Source: Vreelandella zhuhanensis (GTDB lineage: Bacteria > Pseudomonadota > Gammaproteobacteria > Pseudomonadales > Halomonadaceae). Taken from it: a DNA stretch of 64,000 bases. Below, in pieces: positions 18,761-28,400 of the stretch. The notes beneath the pieces are model-generated. The model saw only the letters and a program-made list of their open reading frames with translations. It had not been told where the DNA came from and made no database searches. Positions within the stretch are counted from its first letter, which is position 1; each line of letters begins with the position of its first letter. The position numbers were made by a program, and so were the translations under genes. The stretch covers positions 186,001 through 250,000 of the forward strand of contig NZ_WTKP01000003.1 of assembly GCF_009793355.1 (NCBI RefSeq), written 5' to 3'.

Positions 18761-18860
18761 CACTTGTCCCGCCAGACACCAAGGTGGTGTATTGCGAGCA
18801 TCGGGAATATTCTTGACGCTAGGTTTTCCAGGATGTTTTCTCTTGATACGGAGGTTTTGC

Positions 18861-20273
18861 ATGTCACAGCGCCTATCCAATCGCAGTCTGGCCGGTAGCG
18901 GTTTATTGATTGCCACTTTAATGGCAACTACCCCGGCGCTGGCCAGCGCCGAGCGTCTTGAGGCCGAGCTGCGTGCCTTGTTCGCTCAGGGAGGCGAACT
19001 GAGCATTGGCGACGTTTCAGATGCCATGTTGCGCAGCCGCTATACCGTTGAAGACATCGTATTTGATAGCGTCGAGGGCGAGCGTCTGCGGATTGGCAGC
19101 TATGTCGTCGATGGCGACTACGACCAGCCTGAGCGCGTTACGCTGCAAGACATCCGCGTGGAAGACCGCCTGACCGAGCTTGCGCTGTTGCAGATCGAGG
19201 AGATCGTTCTCAATGAACCTTCCCGGGCGGTATTTCCGCTTCACGAGGCGATGGAAGGTCAGGACTTTCAACTGGGCGGCTTGACGATCGACCAGATCGT
19301 GGTGGATCTCGACTCCGACCTGGCGGAAGAATTTCTGCGCGATGCCGGGGTAAAGCGTGGCCGAGGGCGCCTGGATATTGAACGACTTTATGGCGAGTCG
19401 CTAAGTGCCGATGCCATCGGGTTGCTCGAAATAAACGGCCTGGCGGCCACCGGGGAAGACCTCGAGGAATTCGGCAGCGGTTCCCTGACGCTCGATTCAT
19501 TGCGTATGGAGCAATTGAGCGGACTCGAGAATCCCGAGGAAGGGCAGTTGAACCTGCTGGTAATGGAAAATTTCGCCATCGACAGCGACCGCCTGGTAGG
19601 TCGGCTCGATGAGCTGCGTATCGATGGGGATCTTGCCGATGGCGAAGGTGGCATGTGGCTGGAAGCCTTCGAAGTCGACCTTGAACGCATGATCGCCAAC
19701 GCCCCGGCCAAAGAGCGCACCCAACTGCGCATGGCGAGCAATTTGCTTACCGGTGGCAGCGGCACGCTCAAGCTGGACGCCGGTTTCAACGGCCGTTGGG
19801 AGCAGCACAACGACCACAGCACTTTGGGCGGTGACAGCCGCATCACCCTGCACGACGCCATGCAGCTAGCCTTCGGCGTCAATCTGCCGGTGGTGCTGCC
19901 CGAAAATACCCAGCCGATGGATGTCTTTCACGATGCCAGCCTGCTGGATGCCGCCACGCTATTGGGCGGCGATCTTTCGCTGACGCTAAGCGATAGGGGG
20001 CTGTTCGGCCGGCTGGTCACGGTGGGCGCAGCCCTTGAAGGAATTACCGAAGCCCAGCTACTCGAACAGGTGCGCACCCAGGCCCAAGGTTTCGGCATGA
20101 TGATGGGGCCAGAAGTCCAGCAAGTGCTCTCAGGCTTTGTCGCCTTGCTGGAAGGCAGCGCCAGCGAGCTTGAAATCAACGCCACCCTACCGTCACAAAG
20201 CAACCTGAAAACCTATACCGATGACCCCCTGGGCCTGCCCGGCCAATTGTCGCTGCAAGTGGAAACGCGCTAA
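18861..20273 (+). CDS. Secreted protein of unknown function
   Basis: A 470-residue protein with a signal peptide (SLAGSGLLIATLMATTPALASA) and no further membrane segments. The mature part is acidic and built of repeated short beta-type stretches (LRIGSYVVDGDYDQPERVTLQ, LTLDSLRMEQLSG). This gives the look of a beta-solenoid or DUF945/AsmA-like envelope protein, though I do not recognise a defined family. The start has a clear GGAGG site. It lies 100 bp after the ABC permease on the same strand, and a hairpin follows it before glyA. Function not assigned. Confidence 0.7.
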   Translation: MSQRLSNRSLAGSGLLIATLMATTPALASAERLEAELRALFAQGGELSIGDVSDAMLRSRYTVEDIVFDSVEGERLRIGSYVVDGDYDQPERVTLQDIRVEDRLTELALLQIEEIVLNEPSRAVFPLHEAMEGQDFQLGGLTIDQIVVDLDSDLAEEFLRDAGVKRGRGRLDIERLYGESLSADAIGLLEINGLAATGEDLEEFGSGSLTLDSLRMEQLSGLENPEEGQLNLLVMENFAIDSDRLVGRLDELRIDGDLADGEGGMWLEAFEVDLERMIANAPAKERTQLRMASNLLTGGSGTLKLDAGFNGRWEQHNDHSTLGGDSRITLHDAMQLAFGVNLPVVLPENTQPMDVFHDASLLDAATLLGGDLSLTLSDRGLFGRLVTVGAALEGITEAQLLEQVRTQAQGFGMMMGPEVQQVLSGFVALLEGSASELEINATLPSQSNLKTYTDDPLGLPGQLSLQVETR

Positions 20274-20318
20274 CGCTTTTCCTTCAGCTTTTTATTCATT
20301 AATGTCATTCATGAGCTA

Positions 20319-20350
20319 CCTGACGCGGATTCGATGAAACCCGCGTCAGG
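20319..20350. repeat. Perfect 10-bp inverted repeat between the secreted protein gene and glyA
   Basis: CCTGACGCGG (20319-20328) and CCGCGTCAGG (20341-20350) pair perfectly around a 12-base loop. There is no T-tract after it, so it may be a rho-dependent end structure or a leader element of glyA rather than a classic terminator. Confidence 0.6.
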
Positions 20351-20414
20351 CTGAGTTATCATTGCCGCCTGATTTTCCCCTAGCCTGTCCTTTCGTTTAA
20401 CGAGGTTCCCGCCG

Positions 20415-21680
20415 ATGTTCAGCCGTGACATGACAATTGCCGGATTCGATGATGCCCTGTTCGATGCCATGCAAAAAGAAGTGGTGCGCCAGGAAGCCCA
20501 CATCGAACTGATCGCTTCCGAAAACTACGCCAGCCCCCGCGTACTCGAAGCTCAGGGCAGCCAGCTGACCAACAAGTATGCCGAAGGCTATCCCGGCAAG
20601 CGTTACTACGGCGGCTGCGAGTTCGTGGATATCGCCGAAAACCTGGCCATCGACTACGCCAAGCAGCTGTTCGGCGCCACCTACGCCAACGTTCAGCCGC
20701 ATTCCGGTTCTCAGGCCAACGGTGCCGTCTTCCAGGCGCTGGTCAAGCCCGGCGATACCATCCTGGGCATGAGCCTGGATGCCGGCGGCCACCTGACCCA
20801 TGGGGCAAAGCCCAACTTCTCCGGCAAGCATTACAATGCCATCCAGTACGGCTTGAACGACCAGGGCCTGATCGATTACGACGAAGTCGCCCGTCTGGCG
20901 CGCGAGCATCAGCCCAAGATGATTATCGCCGGGTTCTCTGCCTACTCCCAGATCGTCGACTGGGCCAGGTTCCGCGAAATCGCCGATGAAGTGGGTGCCT
21001 ACCTGCTGGTCGACATGGCGCATGTGGCGGGCCTGGTGGCCGGCGGTGTCTACCCCAGCCCCTTGCCGCACGCGCATGTGGTCACCACCACCACCCACAA
21101 GACCCTGCGCGGCCCGCGTGGCGGCCTGATTCTTTCGGCGGAAGGCAATGCCGATATCGAGAAGAAGCTTCAGTCAGCGGTGTTCCCGGGCGTGCAGGGC
21201 GGCCCCTTGATGCACGTCATCGCCGCCAAGGCGATCTGCTTCAAGGAAGCCATGGATCCGGCGTTCAAGGCTTACCAGCAGCAGGTGGTCAAGAACGCCC
21301 AAGCCATGGCCGGTGTGTTCATGGAGCGTGGTTTCGATATCATCTCCGGGGGTACCCAGGATCACCTCTTCCTGCTTTCCCTGGTCAAGCAGGGCGTGAC
21401 CGGTAAAGACGCCGACGCCGCCCTGGGCCGGGCGCATATCACCGTCAACAAGAACGCCGTGCCCAACGACCCGCAAAGCCCCTTCGTCACCTCCGGCTTG
21501 CGTATCGGCACCCCGGCGGTCACCACGCGCGGTTTCGGTGAAGCCGAATGCCGCGAGCTGGCGGGCTGGATCAGCGATATCCTAGATGCCCTGGCCAAGG
21601 GTGTCGACACTGCCGCCATCGAAATCGATGTCAAAGGCAAGGTCGAGGCCCTGTGTTCGCACTTTCCCGTCTATCGTTGA
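20415..21680 (+). CDS. glyA: Serine hydroxymethyltransferase GlyA
   Basis: PLP enzyme that interconverts serine and glycine while loading one-carbon units on tetrahydrofolate; cytoplasmic. 421 residues, normal length. Landmarks are [36 protein letters not shown]-type loop and the PLP lysine block [14 protein letters not shown] (about 224-237). It sits behind a leader with an inverted repeat; no MetR or PurR site was recognised. The repeat-rich spacer before the polysaccharide locus begins directly after its stop. Confidence 0.97.
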   Translation: MFSRDMTIAGFDDALFDAMQKEVVRQEAHIELIASENYASPRVLEAQGSQLTNKYAEGYPGKRYYGGCEFVDIAENLAIDYAKQLFGATYANVQPHSGSQANGAVFQALVKPGDTILGMSLDAGGHLTHGAKPNFSGKHYNAIQYGLNDQGLIDYDEVARLAREHQPKMIIAGFSAYSQIVDWARFREIADEVGAYLLVDMAHVAGLVAGGVYPSPLPHAHVVTTTTHKTLRGPRGGLILSAEGNADIEKKLQSAVFPGVQGGPLMHVIAAKAICFKEAMDPAFKAYQQQVVKNAQAMAGVFMERGFDIISGGTQDHLFLLSLVKQGVTGKDADAALGRAHITVNKNAVPNDPQSPFVTSGLRIGTPAVTTRGFGEAECRELAGWISDILDALAKGVDTAAIEIDVKGKVEALCSHFPVYR

Positions 21681-21690
21681 GCGACAACCT

Positions 21691-21876
21691 GCTGGTGGTG
21701 GGAGGCCGGCTTGCCGGGCGAGCCCTACCAGGCCAACCCCCACCAGGCTGGCCGTATGGTGGGAGGCCGGCTTGCCGGGCGAGCTCTTGACTGTGGTTGT
21801 TGGTCGGCTACCTCTCGCGCGATAAAATTGCCCTCCCACCAGGCTGGCCGCATGGTGGGAGGCCAGCTTGCCATGC
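21691..21876. repeat. Dispersed repeat: one full and two partial copies
   Basis: A full copy (about 21757-21849) runs from GGTGGGAGGCCGGCTTGCC through CTCTCGCGCGAT to CCCTCCCACCAGG. It is the reverse complement of the units in the 43505-44050 array. Its ends, TGGTGGGAG and CTCCCACCA, are inverted repeats, so the unit can fold into a long hairpin. Partial copies flank it at about 21691-21755 and 21853-21876. Confidence 0.85.
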
Positions 21877-21956
21877 AACTTCATGAGAAGCTTGGTAAGT
21901 AGCATTAATACGATGGTATGGATGGCATATATCGACAATTATTTGCGAGCTGCCTG

Positions 21957-21976
21957 TTCGCACAAAACCTAGCCTC
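21957..21976 (+). repeat. 20-bp sequence repeated at the other end of the polysaccharide locus
   Basis: TTCGCACAAAACCTAGCCTC here matches TTCGTACAAAACCTAGCTTC at 40970-40989 with two mismatches, in the same orientation. The pair brackets the whole polysaccharide locus, about 19 kb apart. The rest of 21877-22189 is AT-rich leader with no gene. Confidence 0.5.
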
Positions 21977-22189
21977 TGGTTCTGCGCCTGTGTAGTATGT
22001 GCTTCCTTAAATTGTAGAGCTAGACGCATTGAGCGGCTGAGCAATCCAGTTATGCATAAAGCCAGCCTACTAGCCTGTTTAAAAAATTATTGATAACAAT
22101 TATTTACACAAATGCGTTTCTGCGCCCAGCGGTTTGTGCAGAGCTTGCAAAGTACCTTCCGGCCTCGGGAATGCGCCCTATCATCTCGG

Positions 22190-22201
22190 GGCGGTAGCGT
22201 G
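22190..22201 (+). promoter_or_regulatory. ops / JUMPstart element of the polysaccharide operon
   Basis: GGCGGTAGCGTG is an exact match to the ops core, the non-template signal that pauses RNA polymerase and recruits the antiterminator RfaH. It lies 38 bp before the first gene of the locus, on the coding strand, as in enteric O-antigen and capsule operons. An rfaH gene is not in this window. Confidence 0.85.
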
Positions 22202-22238
22202 TCTTTAGTTTTTGATCATCTTATAATGGCGATACAGC

Positions 22239-23018
22239 ATGAACCAAACTCCTCCGTACGAGCCGCAGCGTTACCCTCAAAATGACGAAATTTCCTTGGT
22301 TGATCTTGCTAAGATACTGATCAAACGCTGGAAAACCATGGTGTTAATTTTTCTTATCGTTGTGCTCGGGGCCTTGGCCTATGTGTTGCTAACAGAGCGC
22401 TCCTATGAGTACGTCTCGATCTATCAAGTGGCAGAGGAGGCGCCCGGCCGTGCTCTGGAAACACCAGCTTCCGTGTTGGCTAAGGTTAACAACCTCTATG
22501 TTGGGCCGGAGACGCGTAAACTCAGGGAGTCGGCAGGACTGGAGAGCCTACCCTTTGAAGTGACAGTAGCCAACCCCAACGACACCTTGCTTATTCGCTT
22601 GGGCTCGGAAGCGAGTGAGGACAATCATGAATTGGTAGCTCAGATGCATGAAGGGTTGCTGGCTCGCATGACGGAAGGTCAAGGAGAGCGGCTTGAAAGA
22701 CGTCAGGCTTCCCTTGAACAGCAGTTAAAAAACACTGAAGCTGCCTTAGAGTCCGTCGAGCAGACCAATACCGAATGGGGGAGTGAGCTGATAGCTAGCT
22801 ACACTGAACGCCTTGCAGGAATTCAGTTGCGTCTTACCCAGTTAAGTGAAGGCCAAGTTGTACAGGTTGCTATGCAAAGTTTGGAACCTACGGGGACGAG
22901 CCGCAGCTTAATTATGGCGTTGGCTCTGGTTCTTGGCGGGATGTTGGGGGTGATAGCTGCCTTTTTTTCACAGTTTGCGGTTGTAGTGCGGGATAGTTTG
23001 TCGGAAGAAGCATGGTAA
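22239..23018 (+). CDS. wzz: Wzz-type polysaccharide chain-length determinant
   Basis: Inner-membrane co-polymerase that sets glycan chain length. The 259-residue protein has the Wzz plan: cytoplasmic N-terminus ending DEISLVDLAKILIKRW, first helix about 33-51, a periplasmic part with a coiled-coil-rich stretch (about 140-195), and a second helix about 225-247. It lacks the C-terminal tyrosine kinase domain of capsule-type proteins. First gene after the ops element; its end overlaps the flippase gene by seven bases. Confidence 0.88.
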   Translation: MNQTPPYEPQRYPQNDEISLVDLAKILIKRWKTMVLIFLIVVLGALAYVLLTERSYEYVSIYQVAEEAPGRALETPASVLAKVNNLYVGPETRKLRESAGLESLPFEVTVANPNDTLLIRLGSEASEDNHELVAQMHEGLLARMTEGQGERLERRQASLEQQLKNTEAALESVEQTNTEWGSELIASYTERLAGIQLRLTQLSEGQVVQVAMQSLEPTGTSRSLIMALALVLGGMLGVIAAFFSQFAVVVRDSLSEEAW

Positions 23019-24331
23019 AACATCTCTTATTAAAGAGTGGCATGTTGAGAGTTGCTTTTAATTCTAAATTCTTGCTTAGAGTTACTAATATAGGTTTGCG
23101 GGGAGTCACGCTTCTATCTAAATTTTTGCTTATTTTTATTTTGGCAAGATTTCTTGAGCCAGCTGAAGTAGCGCTATATGGGTTGGTCGTGGCGACTGTG
23201 GGTTATTCCCTTTACGGGCTGGGTTTCGATTTTTATAGCTATAGCACCAGAGAAATTCTAGGGAGTGATAAAGAGCACTGGGCTAGGCTGTTAAGGGATC
23301 AAAGCGTTTTTTTTGGTTTGGTGTATTGCCTGGTTATTCCTCTTTTATTACTGGTTTTTTATAATGAGCTTCTGCCTTGGTCCGTTGCTCCTTGGTTTTT
23401 CATCATTGTGGTCTTGGAGCATTTGGCTCAGGAGTTGAATAGGCTGCTTGTCGCTATTTCCAGGCAATTGCTTGCAAGCGTGATACTTTTTCTCCGATCT
23501 GGGCTTTGGGCCCTTTTTGTCGCCCTTGTTTTCTGGCTGTCAGAAGATATGCGTTCTATTGATCTAGTGATGACAGCTTGGGCGTTAGGAGCTGCAGCGG
23601 CATGTTTTCTGGGAGCAAGTGCCCTTATGAAGCTGGATCGGAACTCCTTGAAAAGCAGGGTTGACTGGTCTTGGATAAAACGAGGGATCGTAGTGGCGCT
23701 TCCCTTGTTGGTGGCGACATTAGCAGTAAGGGGAGTGTTCACCATTGATCGTTATTGGGTGCAAGCGATCGCTGGTGCCGATATTCTAGCTGCTTATGTG
23801 CTATATTTTGGTGTGGCAAATGCCATAATTTCATTTTTGGACGCTGGTGTTTTTGTGTTTCTTTATCCTAAGATGATTTCTGCTTCAAGAAATAAGAACC
23901 GTAAAGAATTTGATAAAGGCATGCGGCAGCTGCTGGTTCAAACAGTAATTGTGACAATCGCTTTTTCGGGTCTTGCAGCTCTGCTGATTCATCCGTTGTT
24001 GGGTTGGCTGGACAGGCCAGTTTACACAGAAAATGTTACACTGCTTTATCTGCTCTTGATAGCCATTGGAGTTTATGCCGTTAGTATGATTCCACATTAT
24101 GGAATGTATGCAATGTCTTTTGATAGACATATCATTATTAGCCATGTTTTGGCTTTGCCGTCATTTGTTGTGTTGGCTTATGTTTTTTCGGAATGGTCTG
24201 CCAAATATGCAGTCCCGCTGGCGTTGTGTGGTTCTTTCGGGTGTGTGCTGGCTTATAAAACGGCGGCTTACCTGAGTGTCAAAAGAAAGAAAAATTGGGA
24301 GTTGGCAGAGCAACAAGAAGCTTCTGTTTGA
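23012..24331 (+). CDS. wzx: Wzx-type oligosaccharide flippase
   Basis: A 439-residue membrane protein with about 12 to 14 hydrophobic helices and the early block GLRGVTLLSKFLLIFILARF typical of polysaccharide flippases of the MOP superfamily. It would move the lipid-linked repeat unit across the inner membrane. Base composition is AT-rich compared with housekeeping genes in the window, as is usual for serotype-specific genes. It overlaps wzz, so the two are translated together. Confidence 0.88.
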   Translation: MVKHLLLKSGMLRVAFNSKFLLRVTNIGLRGVTLLSKFLLIFILARFLEPAEVALYGLVVATVGYSLYGLGFDFYSYSTREILGSDKEHWARLLRDQSVFFGLVYCLVIPLLLLVFYNELLPWSVAPWFFIIVVLEHLAQELNRLLVAISRQLLASVILFLRSGLWALFVALVFWLSEDMRSIDLVMTAWALGAAAACFLGASALMKLDRNSLKSRVDWSWIKRGIVVALPLLVATLAVRGVFTIDRYWVQAIAGADILAAYVLYFGVANAIISFLDAGVFVFLYPKMISASRNKNRKEFDKGMRQLLVQTVIVTIAFSGLAALLIHPLLGWLDRPVYTENVTLLYLLLIAIGVYAVSMIPHYGMYAMSFDRHIIISHVLALPSFVVLAYVFSEWSAKYAVPLALCGSFGCVLAYKTAAYLSVKRKKNWELAEQQEASV

Positions 24332-24353
24332 ATCCAGAATATTAGGAAATAAC

Positions 24354-25352
24354 ATGTTTAATAATGCATCAATACTCATCACCGGTGGTACAGGCTCTTT
24401 CGGTCACACCTTTATTCCGATGTTGCTTGCACGCTATAACCCTAAAAAAGTGATTATCTTCTCGCGCGATGAGATGAAGCAGTGGGAGATGGCCAAACTT
24501 TTTCAGGGCGATGAGCGCGTGCGTTTCTTCATCGGCGATGTGCGCGACCGTGAGCGTCTCTATCGGGCGCTGGATGGCGTTGACTATGTGGTGCATGCCG
24601 CAGCGACCAAGATTGTGCCTACTGCCGAATATAATCCGTTTGAGTGCATCAAAACCAATGTGCTCGGCGCCATGAACCTAGTGGATGCTTGCATCGATAA
24701 GGGCGTGAAAAAGCTGGTGGCGCTTTCCACCGATAAGGCCAGCAGCCCGATCAACCTTTACGGTGCCACCAAGCTCACCTCCGACAAGCTATTCGTGGCG
24801 GGCAATCACTACGCTGGCCATAACCCCACGCGTTTTTCTGTGGTGCGTTACGGTAATGTGATGGGCTCGCGTGGTTCGGTGATTCCGTTCTTTATGTCGA
24901 TCAAGGACAAGGGCGTATTGCCGATTACCGATGAGCGTATGACCCGCTTTATGATCTCGCTTGAAGAGGGCGTTGAGCTGGTATGGCACGCCTTTGAAGA
25001 CATGGAAGGCGGTGAAATCTACGTCAAGAAAATCCCCTCCATGAAGGTAACTGACCTGGCGCATGTGATTGCACCTGAAGCTAAACAGGAAGTTGTCGGC
25101 ATTCGCCCGGGGGAAAAGCTGCACGAACAGATGATCAGCATCGAGGATGCTTACTATACCTACGAGTACCCCGAGCACTACAAGATCTTGCCGCAGATCA
25201 ATAACTGGGATAAAGACGCCAACCGCATTAAAGATGGCAAGAAGGTAGCGCAGGATTTTGTCTATTCCAGCGACAATAACAGCGAATGGATGAGCGAAGC
25301 AGAGCTCCAGGCCTGGATCGAGCAAAACCGCGAGAAAATTGGAGCGATCTAA
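24354..25352 (+). CDS. pseB: UDP-N-acetylglucosamine 4,6-dehydratase (inverting) PseB
   Basis: First step of CMP-pseudaminic acid synthesis: dehydrates UDP-GlcNAc and inverts C5. A 332-residue SDR enzyme with the NAD-binding ILITGGTGSFGHTF near its start, and HAAATKIVPTAEYNPFECIK and ALSTDKASSPINLYGATK (the STDK and YxxxK blocks that mark PseB/FlaA1-type dehydratases). The start at 24354 follows AGGAAA. It overlaps pseC by one base. Confidence 0.95.
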   Translation: MFNNASILITGGTGSFGHTFIPMLLARYNPKKVIIFSRDEMKQWEMAKLFQGDERVRFFIGDVRDRERLYRALDGVDYVVHAAATKIVPTAEYNPFECIKTNVLGAMNLVDACIDKGVKKLVALSTDKASSPINLYGATKLTSDKLFVAGNHYAGHNPTRFSVVRYGNVMGSRGSVIPFFMSIKDKGVLPITDERMTRFMISLEEGVELVWHAFEDMEGGEIYVKKIPSMKVTDLAHVIAPEAKQEVVGIRPGEKLHEQMISIEDAYYTYEYPEHYKILPQINNWDKDANRIKDGKKVAQDFVYSSDNNSEWMSEAELQAWIEQNREKIGAI

Positions 25353-26512
25353 TGATTCCTTATGGACGCCAGGAGATCACCCAAGCGGATGTTGATGCCG
25401 TGGTCGCGGTGCTCCAGTCGGATTTTCTGACACAAGGCCCGCAGGTGCCGCGCTTTGAGCAGGGTGTAGCTAAGCACGTAGGCGCTAAGCATGCGTTAGC
25501 CGTTAACAGCGCCACCTCGGCGCTGCACATTGCTTGTTTAGCACTGGGCTTGGGGAAAGGTGACTGGCTCTGGACCAGCCCCATTACCTTCGTGGCGTCA
25601 GCCAATTGCGGCCTTTACTGCGGCGCGCAGGTGGATTTTGTGGATATTGATCCACGTACCTACAACCTCTGTCCCGAAGCGCTAGAAGCGAAGCTGCAAA
25701 AAGCGGAACAAGAAGCGCGTTTGCCCAAGGTACTGGTGGCCGTTCATCTCTGTGGCCAGCCCTGCGACATGCAGGCGATCCATGCGCTCGGCCAACGCTA
25801 CGGCTTCAAGATCGTCGAGGACGCCTCCCACGCCATCGGCGGCCAGTACCAGAATGAGTACATCGGCAATAGCCGCTATAGTGACATTACCGTGTTCAGC
25901 TTTCACCCGGTGAAGATCATCACCACCGCCGAAGGCGGCATGGCGCTGACCAACGACGAGAGCCTGGCAAGCCGTATGGATCTTTTGCGCAGCCACGGGG
26001 TGACCCGCGATCCAGCACTGATGACTCACGAGGCTGACGGCCCCTGGTACTATCAGCAGATTGCACTCGGTTTCAATTACCGCATGACTGAACTGCAGGC
26101 GGCGCTGGGCGTCAGCCAGCTTGAGCGCCTGGACGGCTACGTGGCCCGGCGCAACGCCTTGGCTGAGCGTTACGATACCCAGTTGGCTGAACTGCCAATC
26201 ATCACCCCTTGGCAGCATCCAGACAGCTACTCGGGGCGCCACCTTTACGTGATTCGGCTTAAACTTGATGAGATCAGCGTCAGTCATCGCCATGCCTTCG
26301 AGACGCTGCGCGACCAGGGTATCGGCGTTAACCTGCACTATATCCCGGTGCACACCCAGCCTTACTATCAGCAATTAGGCTTTCAACACGGAAATTTCCC
26401 TGAAGCTGAGCGCTACTACGCTGAGGCGATCAGTGTGCCGCTCTATCCTACGATGAGCGAGTCTGAGCAAGACCTGGTGATCGCCGCCTTGCGCAAGGCG
26501 TTGGGGCTGTGA
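25352..26512 (+). CDS. pseC: UDP-4-amino-4,6-dideoxy-N-acetyl-beta-L-altrosamine transaminase PseC
   Basis: PLP aminotransferase, second step of the pathway, using glutamate as donor. 386 residues of the DegT/DnrJ/EryC1 family: IPYGRQEITQADVDAVVAVL start, NSATSALHIACLALGLGKGD, EDASHAIGGQY, and the PLP lysine in FSFHPVKIITTAEGG. Translation is coupled to pseB (TAATG). Confidence 0.95.
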   Translation: MIPYGRQEITQADVDAVVAVLQSDFLTQGPQVPRFEQGVAKHVGAKHALAVNSATSALHIACLALGLGKGDWLWTSPITFVASANCGLYCGAQVDFVDIDPRTYNLCPEALEAKLQKAEQEARLPKVLVAVHLCGQPCDMQAIHALGQRYGFKIVEDASHAIGGQYQNEYIGNSRYSDITVFSFHPVKIITTAEGGMALTNDESLASRMDLLRSHGVTRDPALMTHEADGPWYYQQIALGFNYRMTELQAALGVSQLERLDGYVARRNALAERYDTQLAELPIITPWQHPDSYSGRHLYVIRLKLDEISVSHRHAFETLRDQGIGVNLHYIPVHTQPYYQQLGFQHGNFPEAERYYAEAISVPLYPTMSESEQDLVIAALRKALGL

Positions 26513-27240
26513 TGAGTGAGACGTCAGTCACTGGCTGCATCGCCGTGATTCCCGCCCGTGGCGGCAGCAAGCGCATTCCGCGCAAGAACATCAAAGACTT
26601 CTGCGGTAAGCCGATGATCGCCTGGTCGATAGAAGCGGCCATCGCGAGCCGCTGCTTTGATCGGATCATCGTTTCTACCGACGACGATGAGATGGCGGCC
26701 GTGGCTCGCGACTGGGGGGCTGAGACACCGTTCATCCGCCCAGCCGCGTTATCGGATGACTATACCGGCACCATTCCGGTAGTCGCCCATGCGATTGAAT
26801 GGCTGGGCGAGCGTGATCAAGCCCCGCAAGCCGTGTGCTGTCTTTATGCAACCGCTCCCTTTGTTCAGCCCGATGATCTTCAGGCCGGATGGCAAGCACT
26901 GCAGAACGCAGGCGTTGCGTATGCCTTTTCGGTAACCAGCTACGCTTTTCCCATTCAGCGCGCCTTGCGTCTGACTGCCGAGGGGCGGGTGGCGATGTTC
27001 CAGCCCGAGCATTTCACCACCCGTTCCCAGGATCTGGAAGAGGCTTGGCACGATGCCGGCCAGTTCTACTGGGGGCGCGCCGAAGCCTGGTTACAGGATA
27101 AGCCTATCTTTACCGATGATGCCGTGCCGGTAAAATTGCCTCTTCACCGGGTGCAGGATATTGATACCCCTGAGGACTGGCAGCGCGCTGAATGGCTGTT
27201 CAAAGCCTGGCAGGCGGAACAGCAAAGGCCTCAGCTATGA
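26512..27240 (+). CDS. pseF: Pseudaminic acid cytidylyltransferase PseF
   Basis: Activates pseudaminic acid with CTP to CMP-Pse. The 242-residue protein opens with the nucleotidyltransferase motif AVIPARGGSKRIPRKNIKDF and carries STDDDEMAAVA and LYATAPFVQPDDL. ATG 26512 (one-base overlap with pseC) is taken rather than the in-frame GTG 26509. Order in the cluster is B-C-F-G-H-I. Confidence 0.94.
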   Translation: MSETSVTGCIAVIPARGGSKRIPRKNIKDFCGKPMIAWSIEAAIASRCFDRIIVSTDDDEMAAVARDWGAETPFIRPAALSDDYTGTIPVVAHAIEWLGERDQAPQAVCCLYATAPFVQPDDLQAGWQALQNAGVAYAFSVTSYAFPIQRALRLTAEGRVAMFQPEHFTTRSQDLEEAWHDAGQFYWGRAEAWLQDKPIFTDDAVPVKLPLHRVQDIDTPEDWQRAEWLFKAWQAEQQRPQL

Positions 27241-28400
27241 ACAAACCGGGTTACAACCATCAACCAAGCAGCGTGGTCGTATTCCGCACCGATGCGTCCT
27301 TGCAGGTTGGCTCCGGCCATGTGATGCGCTGCTTGACGCTGGCCACAGCGCTGAGAGAACAGGGTGCAGCGTGCCACTTCCTATGTCGCGAGCACTCCGG
27401 CCACCTGATCGACATGATCGAGGCACGCGACTTTACAGCGCACCGTCTGACTATGCCGAGACAAACCGACTGTGCTGCTCGGGAGAGTGACGGCCAACCC
27501 GCCCATGCGCACTGGCTAGGCACGAGCTGGCAGGCCGATGCCGAGGCCTGTCGACCAGTGTTGGCACACCTTGCACCGGACTGGCTGGTTGTGGACCACT
27601 ATGCGCTGGATGCACGGTGGGAGGAAGCTGTGCTGCCCGAGTCAACGCGCCTAATGGTGATCGACGACTTGGCTGATCGGCCGCATCGCGCCGACCTACT
27701 TCTCGATCAGAACCTCGGCCGTGATGTCGCCGATTACGCCCACTGGGTGCCGGCAAACTGTCAGGTGCTGACAGGGCCGCACTTTGCCCTACTGCGTCCC
27801 GAGTTTGCTGCTCTACGTAAGGTGAGTTTGGCTCGCCGTCACCAGCACCCTCCCTTCAAGCGGCTGCTGATCAGTTTAGGCGGAGTGGATAAAGATAACG
27901 TGACCGGCCAGGTGCTTAGCGCCTTGCGCGACTGCGATTTGCCTCCCGCCTTAGACATTGAGGTAGTGATGGGGGCCACAGCGCCTTGGTTGGATGAGGT
28001 TCGTCACGCTGCCCTTACCATGCCTTGGCCCACTAATGTTGTGGTAAACATCAGCGACATGGCTCAGCGCATGGCGGATGCCGATCTTGCCATAGGGGCG
28101 GCGGGCAGTACCTCTTGGGAGCGTTGTTGCCTTGGCTTACCGACGCTAATGATCGTCCTGGCGGAAAACCAGCGGCAGGTAGCCTCTGCGCTGGATAATC
28201 TTGGCGCCGCCAAGCTGTTAGGGCCGGTCGACGTCATTGCCGAGACGCTGCCGAGCTTACTTAATAAGCTGGGATCATCAGCGCTGTTTGAGATGAGCAA
28301 GACCGCTGCCACGCTTGTGCTAGGAAGCGGCACTGAAGAAGTGCTGGCTGAAATGGAACAAGTCGATGAGGCATATCTGATAGGAGAGATACACTTGTGA
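27237..28400 (+). CDS. pseG: UDP-2,4-diacetamido-2,4,6-trideoxy-beta-L-altropyranose hydrolase PseG
   Basis: Removes UDP from the sugar nucleotide before condensation with phosphoenolpyruvate. A 387-residue GT28-like fold protein: FRTDASLQVGSGHVMRCLTL at the start (the nucleotide loop with catalytic His), LVVDHYALDARWE, and a C-terminal glycine-rich AIGAAGSTSWERCCLGLP. The start overlaps pseF (ATGA). Confidence 0.93.
   Translation: MNKPGYNHQPSSVVVFRTDASLQVGSGHVMRCLTLATALREQGAACHFLCREHSGHLIDMIEARDFTAHRLTMPRQTDCAARESDGQPAHAHWLGTSWQADAEACRPVLAHLAPDWLVVDHYALDARWEEAVLPESTRLMVIDDLADRPHRADLLLDQNLGRDVADYAHWVPANCQVLTGPHFALLRPEFAALRKVSLARRHQHPPFKRLLISLGGVDKDNVTGQVLSALRDCDLPPALDIEVVMGATAPWLDEVRHAALTMPWPTNVVVNISDMAQRMADADLAIGAAGSTSWERCCLGLPTLMIVLAENQRQVASALDNLGAAKLLGPVDVIAETLPSLLNKLGSSALFEMSKTAATLVLGSGTEEVLAEMEQVDEAYLIGEIHL

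Noticed and set aside
21681..22238. Small protein genes in the repeat-containing spacer
   Set aside because: Open frames there are translations of the dispersed repeat, with no ribosome sites and no similarity to known proteins.
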